Below are positions 27,057 through 36,595 of a DNA stretch of 64,000 bases, piece after piece. The first letter of the stretch is position 1, and every line of letters starts with the position of its first letter. Source of the DNA: Desulfobulbaceae bacterium BRH_c16a (GTDB lineage: Bacteria > Desulfobacterota > Desulfobulbia > Desulfobulbales > Desulfocapsaceae); assembly GCA_000961725.1 (NCBI GenBank), contig LADS01000003.1, positions 1 through 64,000 on the forward strand, written 5' to 3'. A model generated the notes under the pieces. The model searched no databases, was not told where the DNA came from, and saw only the letters and a list, made by a program, of their open reading frames with translations. The position numbers were made by a program, and so were the translations under genes.

Positions 27057-27094
27057 TACATCTGCCAAGCCAGTGGGTAGAGGCTTTTTTTCCG

Positions 27095-28543
27095 CTACAT
27101 CAACGAGCCATTTACTAAAAAATGCGTATAGATGCTTGCCGCGTAACCGAGGGCTATTACCGGAGACCACTTGAGGTGGCCGAAAAAGGTATACTTGCCT
27201 CTGGCCTGACCCATAAGGGCCACACCTGCTGCAGAACCGATCGAAAGCAGGCTTCCGCCGACTCCCGCCGTCAGCGTGACAAGCAGCCACTGGCCATGCG
27301 ACATGTCGGGCATCATCGTCAGGACGGCGAACATGACCGGAATATTGTCGATAATTGCAGACAGCAGACCTACCAGGATATTTGCGGTTGTCGGGCCCCA
27401 GTCAAGGTACATCACTTGTGATACGAGCCCCAGGTAGCCCATGAATCCAAGACCGCCGACACAGAGAATAATGCCGTAGAAAAAAAGGAGCGTATCCCAT
27501 TCCGCCCGTGCGACTTTGGCAAAAATATCGAAAGGCACTATCTGGCCTATTCTTTCCTCCGCTTTTTTCTCGTCGTAGGTCGCACGGTTTCTGACATGCG
27601 TTCTGTTCAGATAATACCCGAACATTTTCAACAGCGATAAACCCGCCATCATGCCGACCATCGGCGGGAGCTTTAAAAAGTTATGAAAGCTTACTGCCGT
27701 GGCGATGGTCCAGAGAAAAAGACCGATTATCACCAGCGCCCCACGCTTCAGCTTCAAATCTTCGACACCTGTTTCCGGCTGCTTGTCAGGTACGGCAAAA
27801 CTCATTATGGCGGCGGGAACCAGCCAGTTGACGACGGACGGCAAAAACAATGCGAAGAATTCCTGAAACTGGACAATGCCCTTCTGCCATACCATCAGGG
27901 TGGTAATATCTCCAAAAGGACTGAAAGCACCACCTGCATTTGCCGCTACAACGATGTTTATACATGCCAGCCCGATGAATTTATTATCATCTTTGCCGAT
28001 AGCCATAACCACCGCACACATCAGAAGAGCCGTGGTGAGATTATCGGCAACCGGTGAAATAAAGAAAGCCAGGAGACCGGTAATCCAGAACAATTTTCTG
28101 AAAGAGTAGCCGGCATTCACCAGTTTAACCCTGAGAACCTCAAAAACCTGCCGCTCATCCATGGCATTGATAAAGGTCATGGCAACAAGCAAAAAAAGAA
28201 AAAGCTCGGCATATTCGAGAATATTATGACGGATGGCAGCCTCTGCCACATGATCGATGCCGTTCATCGCGTAGATCAGACCGATCACCCCCCATATGAT
28301 ACCCGCAGCCAGCAATACCGGTTTGGATTTGCGCATGTGGGTGACCTCTTCCACCATCACTAAAGCATACGCCACGACAAAGACAATCAATGCGAGGTAT
28401 CCGCCCCAGTGCATGGTCAGATTGAGGTTTACCCCGACATCTCCCGCTCCGGCGGCATAAACATCCTGCCCGAATCCCAGAACGGCGGCAAGGGCGGCAG
28501 TAAAGACAAAAAGGTTCAATTTCGGCATTATTCGAGTTCTCAT
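27095..28543 (-). CDS. nhaD: NhaD-type Na+/H+ antiporter
   Basis: Ion transporter of the IT superfamily that exchanges Na+ for H+. About 12-13 hydrophobic segments follow a leader-like N-terminus (VFTAALAAVLGF). Typical motifs include ISPVADNLTTALLMC, NAGGAFSPFGDITTLMVW and SAIIDNIPVMFAVL; the Asp and Thr/Asn residues used in transport are in place. About 480 residues. Several ATGs are possible; 28543 gives a positive N-terminus before the hydrophobic leader. It is divergent from an NhaR-type regulator gene, which probably controls it. With oadGAB nearby it points to Na+ cycling. Confidence 0.9.
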   Translation of the reverse strand: MRTRIMPKLNLFVFTAALAAVLGFGQDVYAAGAGDVGVNLNLTMHWGGYLALIVFVVAYALVMVEEVTHMRKSKPVLLAAGIIWGVIGLIYAMNGIDHVAEAAIRHNILEYAELFLFLLVAMTFINAMDERQVFEVLRVKLVNAGYSFRKLFWITGLLAFFISPVADNLTTALLMCAVVMAIGKDDNKFIGLACINIVVAANAGGAFSPFGDITTLMVWQKGIVQFQEFFALFLPSVVNWLVPAAIMSFAVPDKQPETGVEDLKLKRGALVIIGLFLWTIATAVSFHNFLKLPPMVGMMAGLSLLKMFGYYLNRTHVRNRATYDEKKAEERIGQIVPFDIFAKVARAEWDTLLFFYGIILCVGGLGFMGYLGLVSQVMYLDWGPTTANILVGLLSAIIDNIPVMFAVLTMMPDMSHGQWLLVTLTAGVGGSLLSIGSAAGVALMGQARGKYTFFGHLKWSPVIALGYAASIYTHFLVNGSLM

Positions 28544-28814
28544 TGTTAGTGTGATCATTATGCTGCTTTGGAATACACCGGCACTTGTATATGAAGTTGT
28601 CATCGATGGTCACGCTGTCCTGACCATGACGGCAACAAAAGCAGTCTTGAGCACAGATTACCTTCAAGCACCTCTTCGGTACAGTTTACCGACAAACATA
28701 CGTAAAAAAAAACATTAGGTCAAATAGATAAATGTGGTAAAATGGTTCGTAAAAAACGAATATATCATAGCCGCTTCCGGCAGCGCCGGATCATTTTCTT
28801 CACAGGATTCATTC

Positions 28815-29723
28815 ATGGAATGGCTTAACTATCATCATTTGTTTTACTTCTGGACTGTCATGCGAGAAGGGAGCATCACCGCAGCCTGCAGCAAGCTCAA
28901 CCTGGCACAATCAACTGTGAGCGCCCAGTTATCGAAATTCGAGGAAGTTCTGGGAATAAAACTTTTCATGCGTGTCGGTCGGGATCTCAAACCTACCGAT
29001 GCCGGACATCATGTTTACCGCTATGCGGACGAGATCTTTTCCTTAGGCAGTGAATTGATCGACTCTCTGCGGGGTCGGCCGGCAGTCGGACCCATCTCGC
29101 TGAAAGTAGGTCTGGTCGATGTGATTCCGAAACTTATAGCGCGCAAGCTTCTTGCGCCGGCAAGAAAAATACCCGAACAGGTCCGGCTGATTTGTCACGA
29201 AGGAAAAGAAGAGCAACTGCTTGCCGAACTGGCTCTGCACAATCTTGATGTGGTTCTGACCGATGCTCCGCTTCGTTCGAACTTAAGTATCAAGGCATAC
29301 AATCATCTTCTCGGTGAATGCGGTGTTTCTTTTCTGGGAGTGGAACGGCTCGCCCAACCGCTTCGGCACATTTTCCCCTATTCTCTTCATGGTGCCCCGA
29401 TGCTGCTGCCGATGGCTAAGAGTTCATTTCGTGGAAAGCTCGATCAGTGGTTTGACAGAATTGGAATTCACCCCGTAATAATTGGTGAGTTTGACGACAA
29501 TGCCCTGCTGAAGGTTTTTGGCCAAGCAGGTGATGGCATCTTTGCCGCACCGACGGTTATCGAAAAAGAAGTTGAACTGCAGTATCAGGTCCAGGCTATA
29601 GGCCGTACCGATAAAATCAGGCAGAAATTCTATGCTATCTCGGTGGAAAGGATAATCAGACATCCCGCGGTGGTGGCTATTTCCCAGGCTGCCCAGGAAA
29701 AGCTCTTTTTTGAATCACAATAA
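28815..29723 (+). CDS. nhaR: LysR-family regulator, NhaR-like
   Basis: N-terminal winged helix-turn-helix (LNYHHLFYFWTVMREGSI, KLNLAQSTVSAQLSKFEEVLG) followed by an effector-binding domain. The opening MEWLNYHHLFYFW is highly characteristic of NhaR, the Na+-responsive activator. The 302-residue length matches. The start at 28815 has AGGA eight bases before; the track ORF begins 27 codons earlier without similarity. It is divergent from nhaD across 271 bp, where the shared promoter/operator region must lie. Confidence 0.88.
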   Translation: MEWLNYHHLFYFWTVMREGSITAACSKLNLAQSTVSAQLSKFEEVLGIKLFMRVGRDLKPTDAGHHVYRYADEIFSLGSELIDSLRGRPAVGPISLKVGLVDVIPKLIARKLLAPARKIPEQVRLICHEGKEEQLLAELALHNLDVVLTDAPLRSNLSIKAYNHLLGECGVSFLGVERLAQPLRHIFPYSLHGAPMLLPMAKSSFRGKLDQWFDRIGIHPVIIGEFDDNALLKVFGQAGDGIFAAPTVIEKEVELQYQVQAIGRTDKIRQKFYAISVERIIRHPAVVAISQAAQEKLFFESQ

Positions 29724-29833
29724 CGTCGAGAGGGTGGCCGGCCGGGCAGAGGAAATGATAGGGAAATTCAACGAAACATATACAAGATGAATGCAGATAT
29801 CTTGATCAGCCGCTCGATCCGATCGAACGCAGC

Positions 29834-29856
29834 CGGCTAGGTCGAGAACCTAGCCG
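29834..29856 (+). terminator. Hairpin after nhaR, weak terminator candidate
   Basis: CGGCTAGGT pairs with ACCTAGCCG (9 bp, 5-nt loop) 110 bp after the nhaR stop. There is no T-run, so termination is uncertain. Confidence 0.4.
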
Positions 29857-29919
29857 CTTCAGGTAAATTCCCGGGTTATTTTTCAGTTCCCAACCGATTG
29901 TTCCGCTAAATCCAATACA

Positions 29920-30120
29920 CTATCCTACAGTCGGCATTTCAGAAGTCGACCAGAGTTTGTTTTTTCTTTCGGCAATCCATTTTCTCCCCTTCTCATGGTC
30001 GAGGATATGCCGGTGGGCCACTTTTTCCGGCTCCCACCCACAGCCCTTACAGAGGAAGGCATCTGCCATCGCTCCTTGCTCAGGATAATGAGACGGCGCA
30101 AAATGGACGATGCTTTCCAC
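29920..30120 (-). CDS. Possible small protein, GTG start, low certainty
   Basis: A 66-codon frame that could begin at a GTG just upstream of the acetate-transporter 5' region, on the opposite strand. The peptide has a Cys pair in FLCKGCGWEPEKV and a basic HEKGRKWIAERKN stretch, which looks more protein-like than the overlapping frame. Evidence for a ribosome binding site is thin (AAGGG ten bases away). Apart from this and the hairpin at 29834, the 428-bp gap between nhaR and the transporter has nothing I can support. Confidence 0.25.
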   Translation of the reverse strand: MESIVHFAPSHYPEQGAMADAFLCKGCGWEPEKVAHRHILDHEKGRKWIAERKNKLWSTSEMPTVG

Positions 30121-30151
30121 AACTTCATAACCCTTAAAGAGAAGGAGCAGT

Positions 30152-30754
30152 ATGATGTCAAAGGAACATACTTTTGTATCCCCGGGACCGGCAGGTCTCG
30201 GAGCGCTGGCGGTTGCCTGTTTTGGCTTTGGTGCGGTATTTTCCGGCAAGGTCGGTCTCGGAGGTCTCCCCCTTCTTGCCGCCTGGCTGGTTGGCGGCGG
30301 GATCGTCCAGTATACCGTGGCGGTGATGGAGCTGAAGGATCACAACATGACCGGCGGCAATGTCTTTCTCTTTTTCAGCGCCTTCTTCATGTTCGGAGCG
30401 GCACTTTCGGTTTTCGCCAAGTACCTCATGCTGTCGGGAATGATCGGCACGGTAAAGCCCGAATCGATGGTCGAAGGCTTCTGCTGGATGGCCGGCGCCG
30501 CCTTTCTCACCGCCGTGACCCCTTCCTACCTGAAAAGCCCGATCCCCCTGTTTCTGATCGTTCTGCTCCTTGACGTCGTCCTGTGGATGATCGTCGGGCT
30601 GGATATGGGCACCTTCGGCGCCGGGATTAAACCGACAATCGGCTACCTCCTCTACGCTGCCGGGTGGATTGCCATCTACCTGGTTGCGGCAATCGTCAAC
30701 AACAACATCTTTGGCCGGGTGGTACTGCCGACATTCGGGGCTTTGATTAAATAG
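30152..30754 (+). CDS. Acetate/succinate transporter (GPR1/FUN34/YaaH family)
   Basis: Six predicted transmembrane segments in 200 residues. The N-terminal PAGLGALAVACFGFGAVFSG (NPA-like position altered) and LLAAWLVGGGIVQYTVAVMEL with GGNVFLFFSAFFMFGAA are typical of the AceTr family (SatP). The start has AGAAGGAGCAGT directly upstream, a strong ribosome binding site. An acyl-CoA ligase gene follows 56 bp later on the same strand, so import of a carboxylate and its activation may be coupled. Confidence 0.88.
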   Translation: MMSKEHTFVSPGPAGLGALAVACFGFGAVFSGKVGLGGLPLLAAWLVGGGIVQYTVAVMELKDHNMTGGNVFLFFSAFFMFGAALSVFAKYLMLSGMIGTVKPESMVEGFCWMAGAAFLTAVTPSYLKSPIPLFLIVLLLDVVLWMIVGLDMGTFGAGIKPTIGYLLYAAGWIAIYLVAAIVNNNIFGRVVLPTFGALIK

Positions 30755-30810
30755 CCCTCGGGGTTGATTACCTTGTTTGTCAGATATACAACATCATTAT
30801 GGAGGATGCG

Positions 30811-32421
30811 ATGAAGGTACCCGATGTATGTCACGACGTCTTGAGTCCGGTCAAGTTTCTCTCACGGAGTGCGGCAGTCTATCCGGAGAAGGTGGCCGTC
30901 GTTCACGGTGAAAAACGATTTTCCTACCGCGAGTTTCAAGAGCGAGTCAACCGGCTGGCGAACGGCTTGAAAGCAATGGGCATTGTCAAAGGCGATAAAG
31001 TAGCATTTCTCTGCCCGAACATCCCGCCGATGCTTGAGGCACATTATGCAGTGCCGATGATCGGGGCGGTCCTGGTCAGCATCAATGTCCGTCTTGCACC
31101 CGGCGAAATCTCCTACATCATCAATCATTCCGATTCAAAAGCGGTATTCGTCGATACTCAGCTGGCAAGCTCGATCCTGCCCGTTCTCAGCGAACTGGAA
31201 GAGGTCAGGTTCTTTGTCAATATCTGCGATGCGACCGATGATCTCCCTCTTCCCGGCCGGGAGTATGAGTCTTTCCTGGCGGAGGGCTCACCTTCGTCCC
31301 CGGCGATAGAAGTCGACGATGAGTACCAGCTGGCGACGATCAACTATACCAGCGGCACCACCGGCCGGCCCAAGGGCGTCATGTATCATCACCGCGGCGC
31401 GTATCTCAACGCCCTCGGCGAGATCCAGGAAGCGGCGATGACCAGCGACGCCGTCTATCTCTGGACCCTGCCGATGTTTCACTGCAACGGCTGGTGTTTC
31501 ACCTGGGCGGTCACCGCCGTCGGCGGCACCCACGTATGCCTGCGACAGGTCGAAGCCGGGACGATCTTCCGGTTGATCATGGCGGAAAAGGTCTCCCATC
31601 TGTGTGCCGCCCCGACCATTCTCATCATGATGGTCTCCTATCCGGAGGCAAAACATCTGCAGCTGCATCGTCCTTTAACCATCCTCACCGCAGGCGCACC
31701 GCCGTCACCGACGGTGATCGAGCAGATCGAGGGTCTCGGCGCCACCATCATCCATGTCTACGGCCTGACCGAGGTCTACGGTCCGCACAGTGTCTGCGCC
31801 AGGCAAGGATCCTGGGACAGCCTGGGCCGCGAGGAGCTGGCCAGGATAAAATCACGGCAGGGGGTGGCCTATGTCACGGCCCTGTATATGGATGTCATGG
31901 ACATGGTGACCATGGAGCCCGTGCCTCGGGACGGCAAGACCATGGGCGAGATCGTCATGCGCGGCAATAACGTGATGCTGGGGTACTATAAAGACCAGAA
32001 GGCTACCGACGATGCCTTCCGGGGCGGCTGGTTCCACAGCGGCGATCTGGCGGTGATCCATCCCGACGGCTACGTGCAGATCATGGATCGCGGCAAGGAT
32101 ATCATCATCAGCGGCGGCGAGAACATCTCGTCGATCGAGCTGGAAAACGTCATCTACCGGCATCCCATGGTGCAGGAAGTGGCCGTCGTCTCCTCGCCCG
32201 ACCCGAAATGGGGGGAAGTTCCCAAGGCCTTCGTCACTCCCAAACCCGGCACGAATCCGACTGCTGAGGAAATCATCGACTTCTGCAAGGCCAATCTCGC
32301 CCGGTTCAAAGCCCCCAAGGAGGTCGTTTTCTGTGATTTACCGAAAACCGCCACCGGCAAGATTACCAAGTTCACGCTCCGGGACCGCGAATGGCAGGGC
32401 CGTGAGCGTAAGGTGAACTGA
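30811..32421 (+). CDS. AMP-forming acyl-CoA synthetase (AlkK-like)
   Basis: Activates a carboxylate to its CoA thioester through an acyl-AMP. The AMP-binding signature is YTSGTTGRPKGVMYHHRG; the adenine-binding and hinge regions are VYGLTEVYGP and GWFHSGDLAVIHPDGYVQIMDRGKD split around the conserved Asp; the catalytic Lys is in KTATGKITKF. Length 536 residues. I chose the ATG at 30811 because GGAGG is five to six bases away; the track ATG at 30799 overlaps that site. It is similar to the ligase at the right edge of the window. Medium-chain or aryl acids are likely substrates. Confidence 0.88.
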   Translation: MKVPDVCHDVLSPVKFLSRSAAVYPEKVAVVHGEKRFSYREFQERVNRLANGLKAMGIVKGDKVAFLCPNIPPMLEAHYAVPMIGAVLVSINVRLAPGEISYIINHSDSKAVFVDTQLASSILPVLSELEEVRFFVNICDATDDLPLPGREYESFLAEGSPSSPAIEVDDEYQLATINYTSGTTGRPKGVMYHHRGAYLNALGEIQEAAMTSDAVYLWTLPMFHCNGWCFTWAVTAVGGTHVCLRQVEAGTIFRLIMAEKVSHLCAAPTILIMMVSYPEAKHLQLHRPLTILTAGAPPSPTVIEQIEGLGATIIHVYGLTEVYGPHSVCARQGSWDSLGREELARIKSRQGVAYVTALYMDVMDMVTMEPVPRDGKTMGEIVMRGNNVMLGYYKDQKATDDAFRGGWFHSGDLAVIHPDGYVQIMDRGKDIIISGGENISSIELENVIYRHPMVQEVAVVSSPDPKWGEVPKAFVTPKPGTNPTAEEIIDFCKANLARFKAPKEVVFCDLPKTATGKITKFTLRDREWQGRERKVN

Positions 32422-32432
32422 GACGGACAAAA

Positions 32433-32497
32433 AAGATCCGGCTCTGCCCATGGGAGAGGCAGCGCCTTGCCGGTCGCGAGCCGGATCTTGAAAAAAT
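32433..32497 (+). terminator. Long-stem terminator after the acyl-CoA ligase
   Basis: AAGATCCGGCTC pairs with GAGCCGGATCTT over 12 bp with a 33-nt inner loop that is itself partly paired, then GAAAAAATTGTT. The A-run on the left (ACAAAAAAG) may let it serve the convergent minus-strand gene as well. Confidence 0.65.
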
Positions 32498-32536
32498 TGT
32501 TGAACAGCCGGGAGGTGTTTAAAAAAAGCAATCAGT

Positions 32537-34123
32537 TCAATCGGGAAAATCCGCTTTCAGAAACAACTTTCTGGTCATCCCTTTAAGTTCGAGGAATAAC
32601 TGATCAAGAGCAATGGTACTTGAATCTTCCTCTTGTAAAACTTTGCGATTCTGCACATCAATCAGAAAAACCTTGAAGTCCGGATTCTGAAAATCCGTCC
32701 CCCATCCGTTGACAAGACCTTGTCCTTCCCAGAAACTGAAAAAGTAGAGCACGACAAAATCGACCCCCCGCTGCCTTGCCTGATCAACTATCCCGTCCAT
32801 GTTCGGGTTATACTTATTCCAGGCTAATCCCCGCAAACCCTCGTCTTTCAGCAGGTTGGTGAGCTGAAATTGCCTGCGTCTATCGATACCCTCAAGGACC
32901 TCCTCCACGACATCGGGTACTCTCCCGTTCAGAAGTCCTGCAATGACATCGGCTTCCATGTGAAAGGCTGAAGGGAAAACAGCGACATGATTTCTCGGAG
33001 GAGCCTGCATCGCCGGTTGGTTTGCTGCAGGTCTTGTGTCTTCTCCCGATGATTGGCCGTGTGCAGTGGTTTTCTCAACTGCAGGAGCAGGCTCCGCGGC
33101 TGTTCCGTTAGTTTTCGGCTCCCTGGGAGACTGGGGCGGGGTAGCGCTCTGAGTGATCAAAGCCGGTGCAGGGGTGGAAGCCGGCTTTGCTTCTTGAGCA
33201 TTGGCAGGAGGACGCTCGGCGGCAAGAGCTTTTTTTGTCTGCCCCTTGAGGATGCGCGCCGGGGGTGTGGCAGTTTGAGTGGCCGGAGCGGAAGCCTGCT
33301 GCACGGCAGAGATTTTATGCTGCGATTGAGACACACTTTTATCTGAATTTTGTTGAACGCTTTTAACAAGATGACCGTATTCGATGCCTTCTTTTTCTTC
33401 ATGAAGAATGTCGCCGGTGGCGACTTTCTTGCTCACCTTGGTGATTCGAATCCGACCGGTGATAATCTGCTCCACATCAAGGACTTCACCGGTTTTCGGG
33501 TGCTTGATAACCTCTCCTTCTTTGTAGACGACGAAATCAGTGCCGGAGACCAGTCCGGCCATCGAACCAAGATCGATTGTTGCGGTTTTTTTATCCTTTT
33601 TCACGATGTATCCGGTGAGAGGAAAGTTTTGCATAATCTTGGCGGTGAGCTGTTTCACTAATTCATGATAATCTTTGTCGCTGTTGCTGCTGATACTTTC
33701 AGCAGCAATTATCGATCCGCTCTGGACGCTTATTATCCGAGCGTTGATATCCATGGTGTTCCTGACTTTGAGTATCGAACCAGTGATAATGACATCGACT
33801 CCGAGAAGTTTGCCCAATTGGCTGGCGGTGCTTTCATCGACCAGGCCGGTAGTGGAAAGGTTTTGTTCTGCAATTATTTTTTGCAGCATGGCCCGTTCGA
33901 CAACATCATAACGGCCACTTTGGACGATGCTGGTAATGAACCATTCGGACAAAATTGCCCCGATGCCTTCGGGTTCCATTTTTTCCCCAATCATCACAAA
34001 ATCAAGTACGGCAATTTTGGTGCGCTGAAATTCGGCCAGAACTGGAGTCGCAAAGACACAGACCATGACACACAACCCCGCAATAATCTGAACAGCCCGA
34101 TTGATGCTTACTTTTGATTTCAT
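32537..34123 (-). CDS. CsgG-like secreted protein with Pro/Ala-rich linker
   Basis: Secreted or periplasmic protein of 528 residues. A signal peptide (IIAGLCVMVCVFATPVLA) is followed at residues 30-180 by a CsgG/TolB-N-like domain (KIAVLDFVMIGE, RYDVVERAMLQKIIAEQNL, LLGVDVIITGSIL). Residues 180-250 form a barrel-like unit (IDLGSMAGLVSGTDFVVY). A low-complexity Gln/Pro/Ala linker runs to about 380, and the C-terminal 150 residues form another alpha/beta domain. There is no lipobox Cys at the cleavage site, so it is not a lipoprotein like CsgG itself. It may be an envelope assembly or secretion-associated protein; it stands alone. Confidence 0.7.
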   Translation of the reverse strand: MKSKVSINRAVQIIAGLCVMVCVFATPVLAEFQRTKIAVLDFVMIGEKMEPEGIGAILSEWFITSIVQSGRYDVVERAMLQKIIAEQNLSTTGLVDESTASQLGKLLGVDVIITGSILKVRNTMDINARIISVQSGSIIAAESISSNSDKDYHELVKQLTAKIMQNFPLTGYIVKKDKKTATIDLGSMAGLVSGTDFVVYKEGEVIKHPKTGEVLDVEQIITGRIRITKVSKKVATGDILHEEKEGIEYGHLVKSVQQNSDKSVSQSQHKISAVQQASAPATQTATPPARILKGQTKKALAAERPPANAQEAKPASTPAPALITQSATPPQSPREPKTNGTAAEPAPAVEKTTAHGQSSGEDTRPAANQPAMQAPPRNHVAVFPSAFHMEADVIAGLLNGRVPDVVEEVLEGIDRRRQFQLTNLLKDEGLRGLAWNKYNPNMDGIVDQARQRGVDFVVLYFFSFWEGQGLVNGWGTDFQNPDFKVFLIDVQNRKVLQEEDSSTIALDQLFLELKGMTRKLFLKADFPD

Positions 34124-34599
34124 AGTTTATCCAAAGAAAAGGTGAATTAAGTGATGCGTATTATACCAGGTTTCAGGCGCATCCACTTAGGGTGATATGT
34201 ACTTGCTTTCTTCGAACTTCATAATAAAGAGCCCGATCTCCGATTTTTTCCAAGCTAACTTTTTCTGACGATTCCCGCAATTTTTTGTTCCGGACGTCTA
34301 ATGCCGATATTCAGGTCATTATACATCTTCCAGCATCCTTTTTACCAAGAGTGAATCCGGAAGACTCATTTTTCGGAGCAGTTTCAAACGAGAAAGGAAT
34401 CCCTGTGAATGATCTTTGTGATGCTGAAAATCTGAAAACTTAACTGGTGAGGAGGGAAGGGATAGGCTATCCTTGAAAGGGCGTGGTAATAAGCAGAATA
34501 AAATGTCAAGAGCGAGTAATTTTTCAGCCATGACCTGTTTCGGAAGCGCGCTGGTGCGCAGTCATTCGGCGCAACGGCTGAATGTGCACCGGGGGATAC
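34124..34599. other. Intergenic region, no supported gene
   Basis: This 476-bp gap separates the divergent CsgG-like and WbsX-like genes. The track frames on the minus strand (34319-34531, 34384-34722) overlap each other and look like chance frames. It probably contains promoters for both neighbours. Confidence 0.5.
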
Positions 34600-35682
34600 G
34601 TGAAGATTGGAGCCTACTATTATCCGGGCTGGCATGCCTGCCCGGTCCGTGATGCCGCCTTTCCCGCAGGATGGAGCGAATGGGATCTGCTTGAGGGGGT
34701 GACGCCGCGGTTCGCCCTGCATCGTCAGCCGCTTCGTCCTCTATGGGGCCGGGAGGACGAGTCGATGCCTTCGGTATTTGCGGGAAAGATTGCCGCAGCC
34801 CGGCAGCATGGGATCGATTTTTTCACCTTCGCCTTCTATTGGTCGCGCGGCAAGCAGTTGCTGCAGGGCGCTTTGGAAAGGGGTTTCCTGCCGGCGGTGC
34901 AGGGGTCGCCGTTTCGTTTTGCCCTCATGTGGGCCAACCGCATGCCCCGCAAGGTGATGCCGGTGAAAGATCCGCAGGCGGCACTGATCGATCCGCAACG
35001 CCTGGTATATACCGATCCCGAGGATTTCCTCGAGTTCATACAACACGTGGGCGAACACTATTTTGTCCACCCCTGTTACCTTCGCATAGATGATGCGGCC
35101 TATCTCAGTATCTTCGATACCACGTTTTTCCTGCGGCAGCTGGGTCACGAACGCGTCCGTCAGGCCATCGCCGATGCCCGCGCATGGCTTGCGGCCAACA
35201 GCCTCGGCCCGCTTCATCTCGCCGCCATCGACCCCGTTCCCCAGGATCGACCCTTGCTCCGGTCCCTGGGGTTCGACAGTGTGACCCACTATGTCCTTCT
35301 GCCGGAATGGAAAGGCGACTGGCTGCAGGATTACGCCACGGCGGCGGCACTGAGAGCCGAGCAGTGGCGTTCGTATGCGCGGGAGAGCGGCCTGCCCTAT
35401 TGTCCTTCGGTATCGCCGGGCTGGGATGCCACGCCGAGGTCGACCGAATTCGGTCGCGAAAAACCGAGGCAATATCCATGGTGGCCCATTGTCACGGGCG
35501 GTACACCCGATTTATTTCGCAACACCCTGAGGCAGGCCCTGAAATACGCCTGCAGCCACTCCTCTCCCTGTTGCCATATAGCCTCGTGGAACGAGTGGAC
35601 GGAAGGGCATTATCTCGAACCCGACAGCAAATTCGGTTACGCCTGGCTTGAAGCCGTTCGGGAGGCACGACATGGATTGTGA
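34600..35682 (+). CDS. WbsX-like protein (glycoside hydrolase 99-like domain)
   Basis: Family seen in polysaccharide gene clusters. KIGAYYYPGWH opens the domain; DFFTFAFYWSRGKQLLQ, YLSIFDTTFF and the C-terminal IASWNEWTEGHYLEPD are its signatures. The product is 360 residues, similar to stand-alone WbsX. The start is probably the GTG at 34600, preceded by GGGGGA; an in-frame ATG at 34582 is an alternative. The next gene, a radical SAM protein, overlaps it by 11 bp, so both act in one pathway, perhaps decorating a surface glycan. Cys residues occur more often than usual. Whether it is a hydrolase or transferase is not known. Confidence 0.78.
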   Translation: MKIGAYYYPGWHACPVRDAAFPAGWSEWDLLEGVTPRFALHRQPLRPLWGREDESMPSVFAGKIAAARQHGIDFFTFAFYWSRGKQLLQGALERGFLPAVQGSPFRFALMWANRMPRKVMPVKDPQAALIDPQRLVYTDPEDFLEFIQHVGEHYFVHPCYLRIDDAAYLSIFDTTFFLRQLGHERVRQAIADARAWLAANSLGPLHLAAIDPVPQDRPLLRSLGFDSVTHYVLLPEWKGDWLQDYATAAALRAEQWRSYARESGLPYCPSVSPGWDATPRSTEFGREKPRQYPWWPIVTGGTPDLFRNTLRQALKYACSHSSPCCHIASWNEWTEGHYLEPDSKFGYAWLEAVREARHGL

Positions 35683-36559
35683 GTGGACTTTTCTCAGTGT
35701 CGATGTGGAGCTGACCAATTATTGCGCCGAGAACTGCGCAATGTGTCCGCGGGACAGCCTGCAGCGTCCCCAGGGTTATATGTCCGAGGAGGTTTTTTCC
35801 CGGGTTCTCGAGGTCCTGGAGCAATTCCGCAGCCGGGTTACCTTCTCCGGTTTCGGCAATCCGACACTCCATCCTTGCTGGGCGGATTGCCTGAGAAGGG
35901 TGCGCGCCGCCGGGCTCCCAGCCGGCCTGGTGCTGCATCCTTCAGCCCTCACGCCCGAGAACCTGCAAGTATTGGCGGAGCATCCGCCTTCCCATCTGGA
36001 AATCTCTTTTCCGAATGTCGATCCCGCCCTTTTTGCCAGACTTTGCCCGCGGGCGGATTTTGATGAAGCCATCCGAAGAATTCTGCAACTGCGTCACGCA
36101 AACATCGCCCCGATGGTCTGCGTGGGCCTGCAGACCGCGGACTCCACCCAGTCGGCTAAACAGTACCGCAATTTCTGGAAGCCGCATGGAATTCGGACGC
36201 GGGTTTTTTCCTGCCATTCCCGCGGCGGAAATCTCCAGGACCGGTCGCTCATCCAGGCGGCGCCGACCGTATCGGGTTCCTGCGGGCTTCTTGCCCTGCA
36301 TGCCTTTGTTGCCTGGAACGGCGACCTGCTGGCCTGCTGCCACGACCTTACCGGCGAAACCCGCATAGGTAACCTTTGCGAGCACGATCCCCTGGATCTT
36401 GCCCGGCAAAAAGCCCTCTTTGCCGCAGACGGACCGCCCTGGAAACTGTGCCGAGGCTGCGATGAGTTTCGCAAAGGCTGGCCTCTGCCGGTCGGCGAGT
36501 GTCCGAAAGATCCCGCCCTTCGTGCCGATCAGTTGCGACGAACGACGCGTTGCCGATAA
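35672..36559 (+). CDS. Radical SAM protein with C-terminal SPASM-like Cys cluster
   Basis: Radical SAM core with CAENCAMCPRDS (CxxxCxxC) near residue 20 and FSGFGNPTLHP as the next conserved strand. The C-terminal part has CGLLALHAFVAWNGDLLACC and LCRGCDEF, typical of the SPASM/twitch auxiliary [4Fe-4S] region. Length 295 residues. The start at 35672 has GGAGG six bases upstream. It overlaps the WbsX-like gene, and pairs of this kind lie in glycan or peptide modification clusters. Substrate unknown. Confidence 0.82.
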   Translation: MDCEWTFLSVDVELTNYCAENCAMCPRDSLQRPQGYMSEEVFSRVLEVLEQFRSRVTFSGFGNPTLHPCWADCLRRVRAAGLPAGLVLHPSALTPENLQVLAEHPPSHLEISFPNVDPALFARLCPRADFDEAIRRILQLRHANIAPMVCVGLQTADSTQSAKQYRNFWKPHGIRTRVFSCHSRGGNLQDRSLIQAAPTVSGSCGLLALHAFVAWNGDLLACCHDLTGETRIGNLCEHDPLDLARQKALFAADGPPWKLCRGCDEFRKGWPLPVGECPKDPALRADQLRRTTRCR

Positions 36560-36595
36560 AATTCAAAACCGCTCTTGCAGCCGGACAGTCGACTC

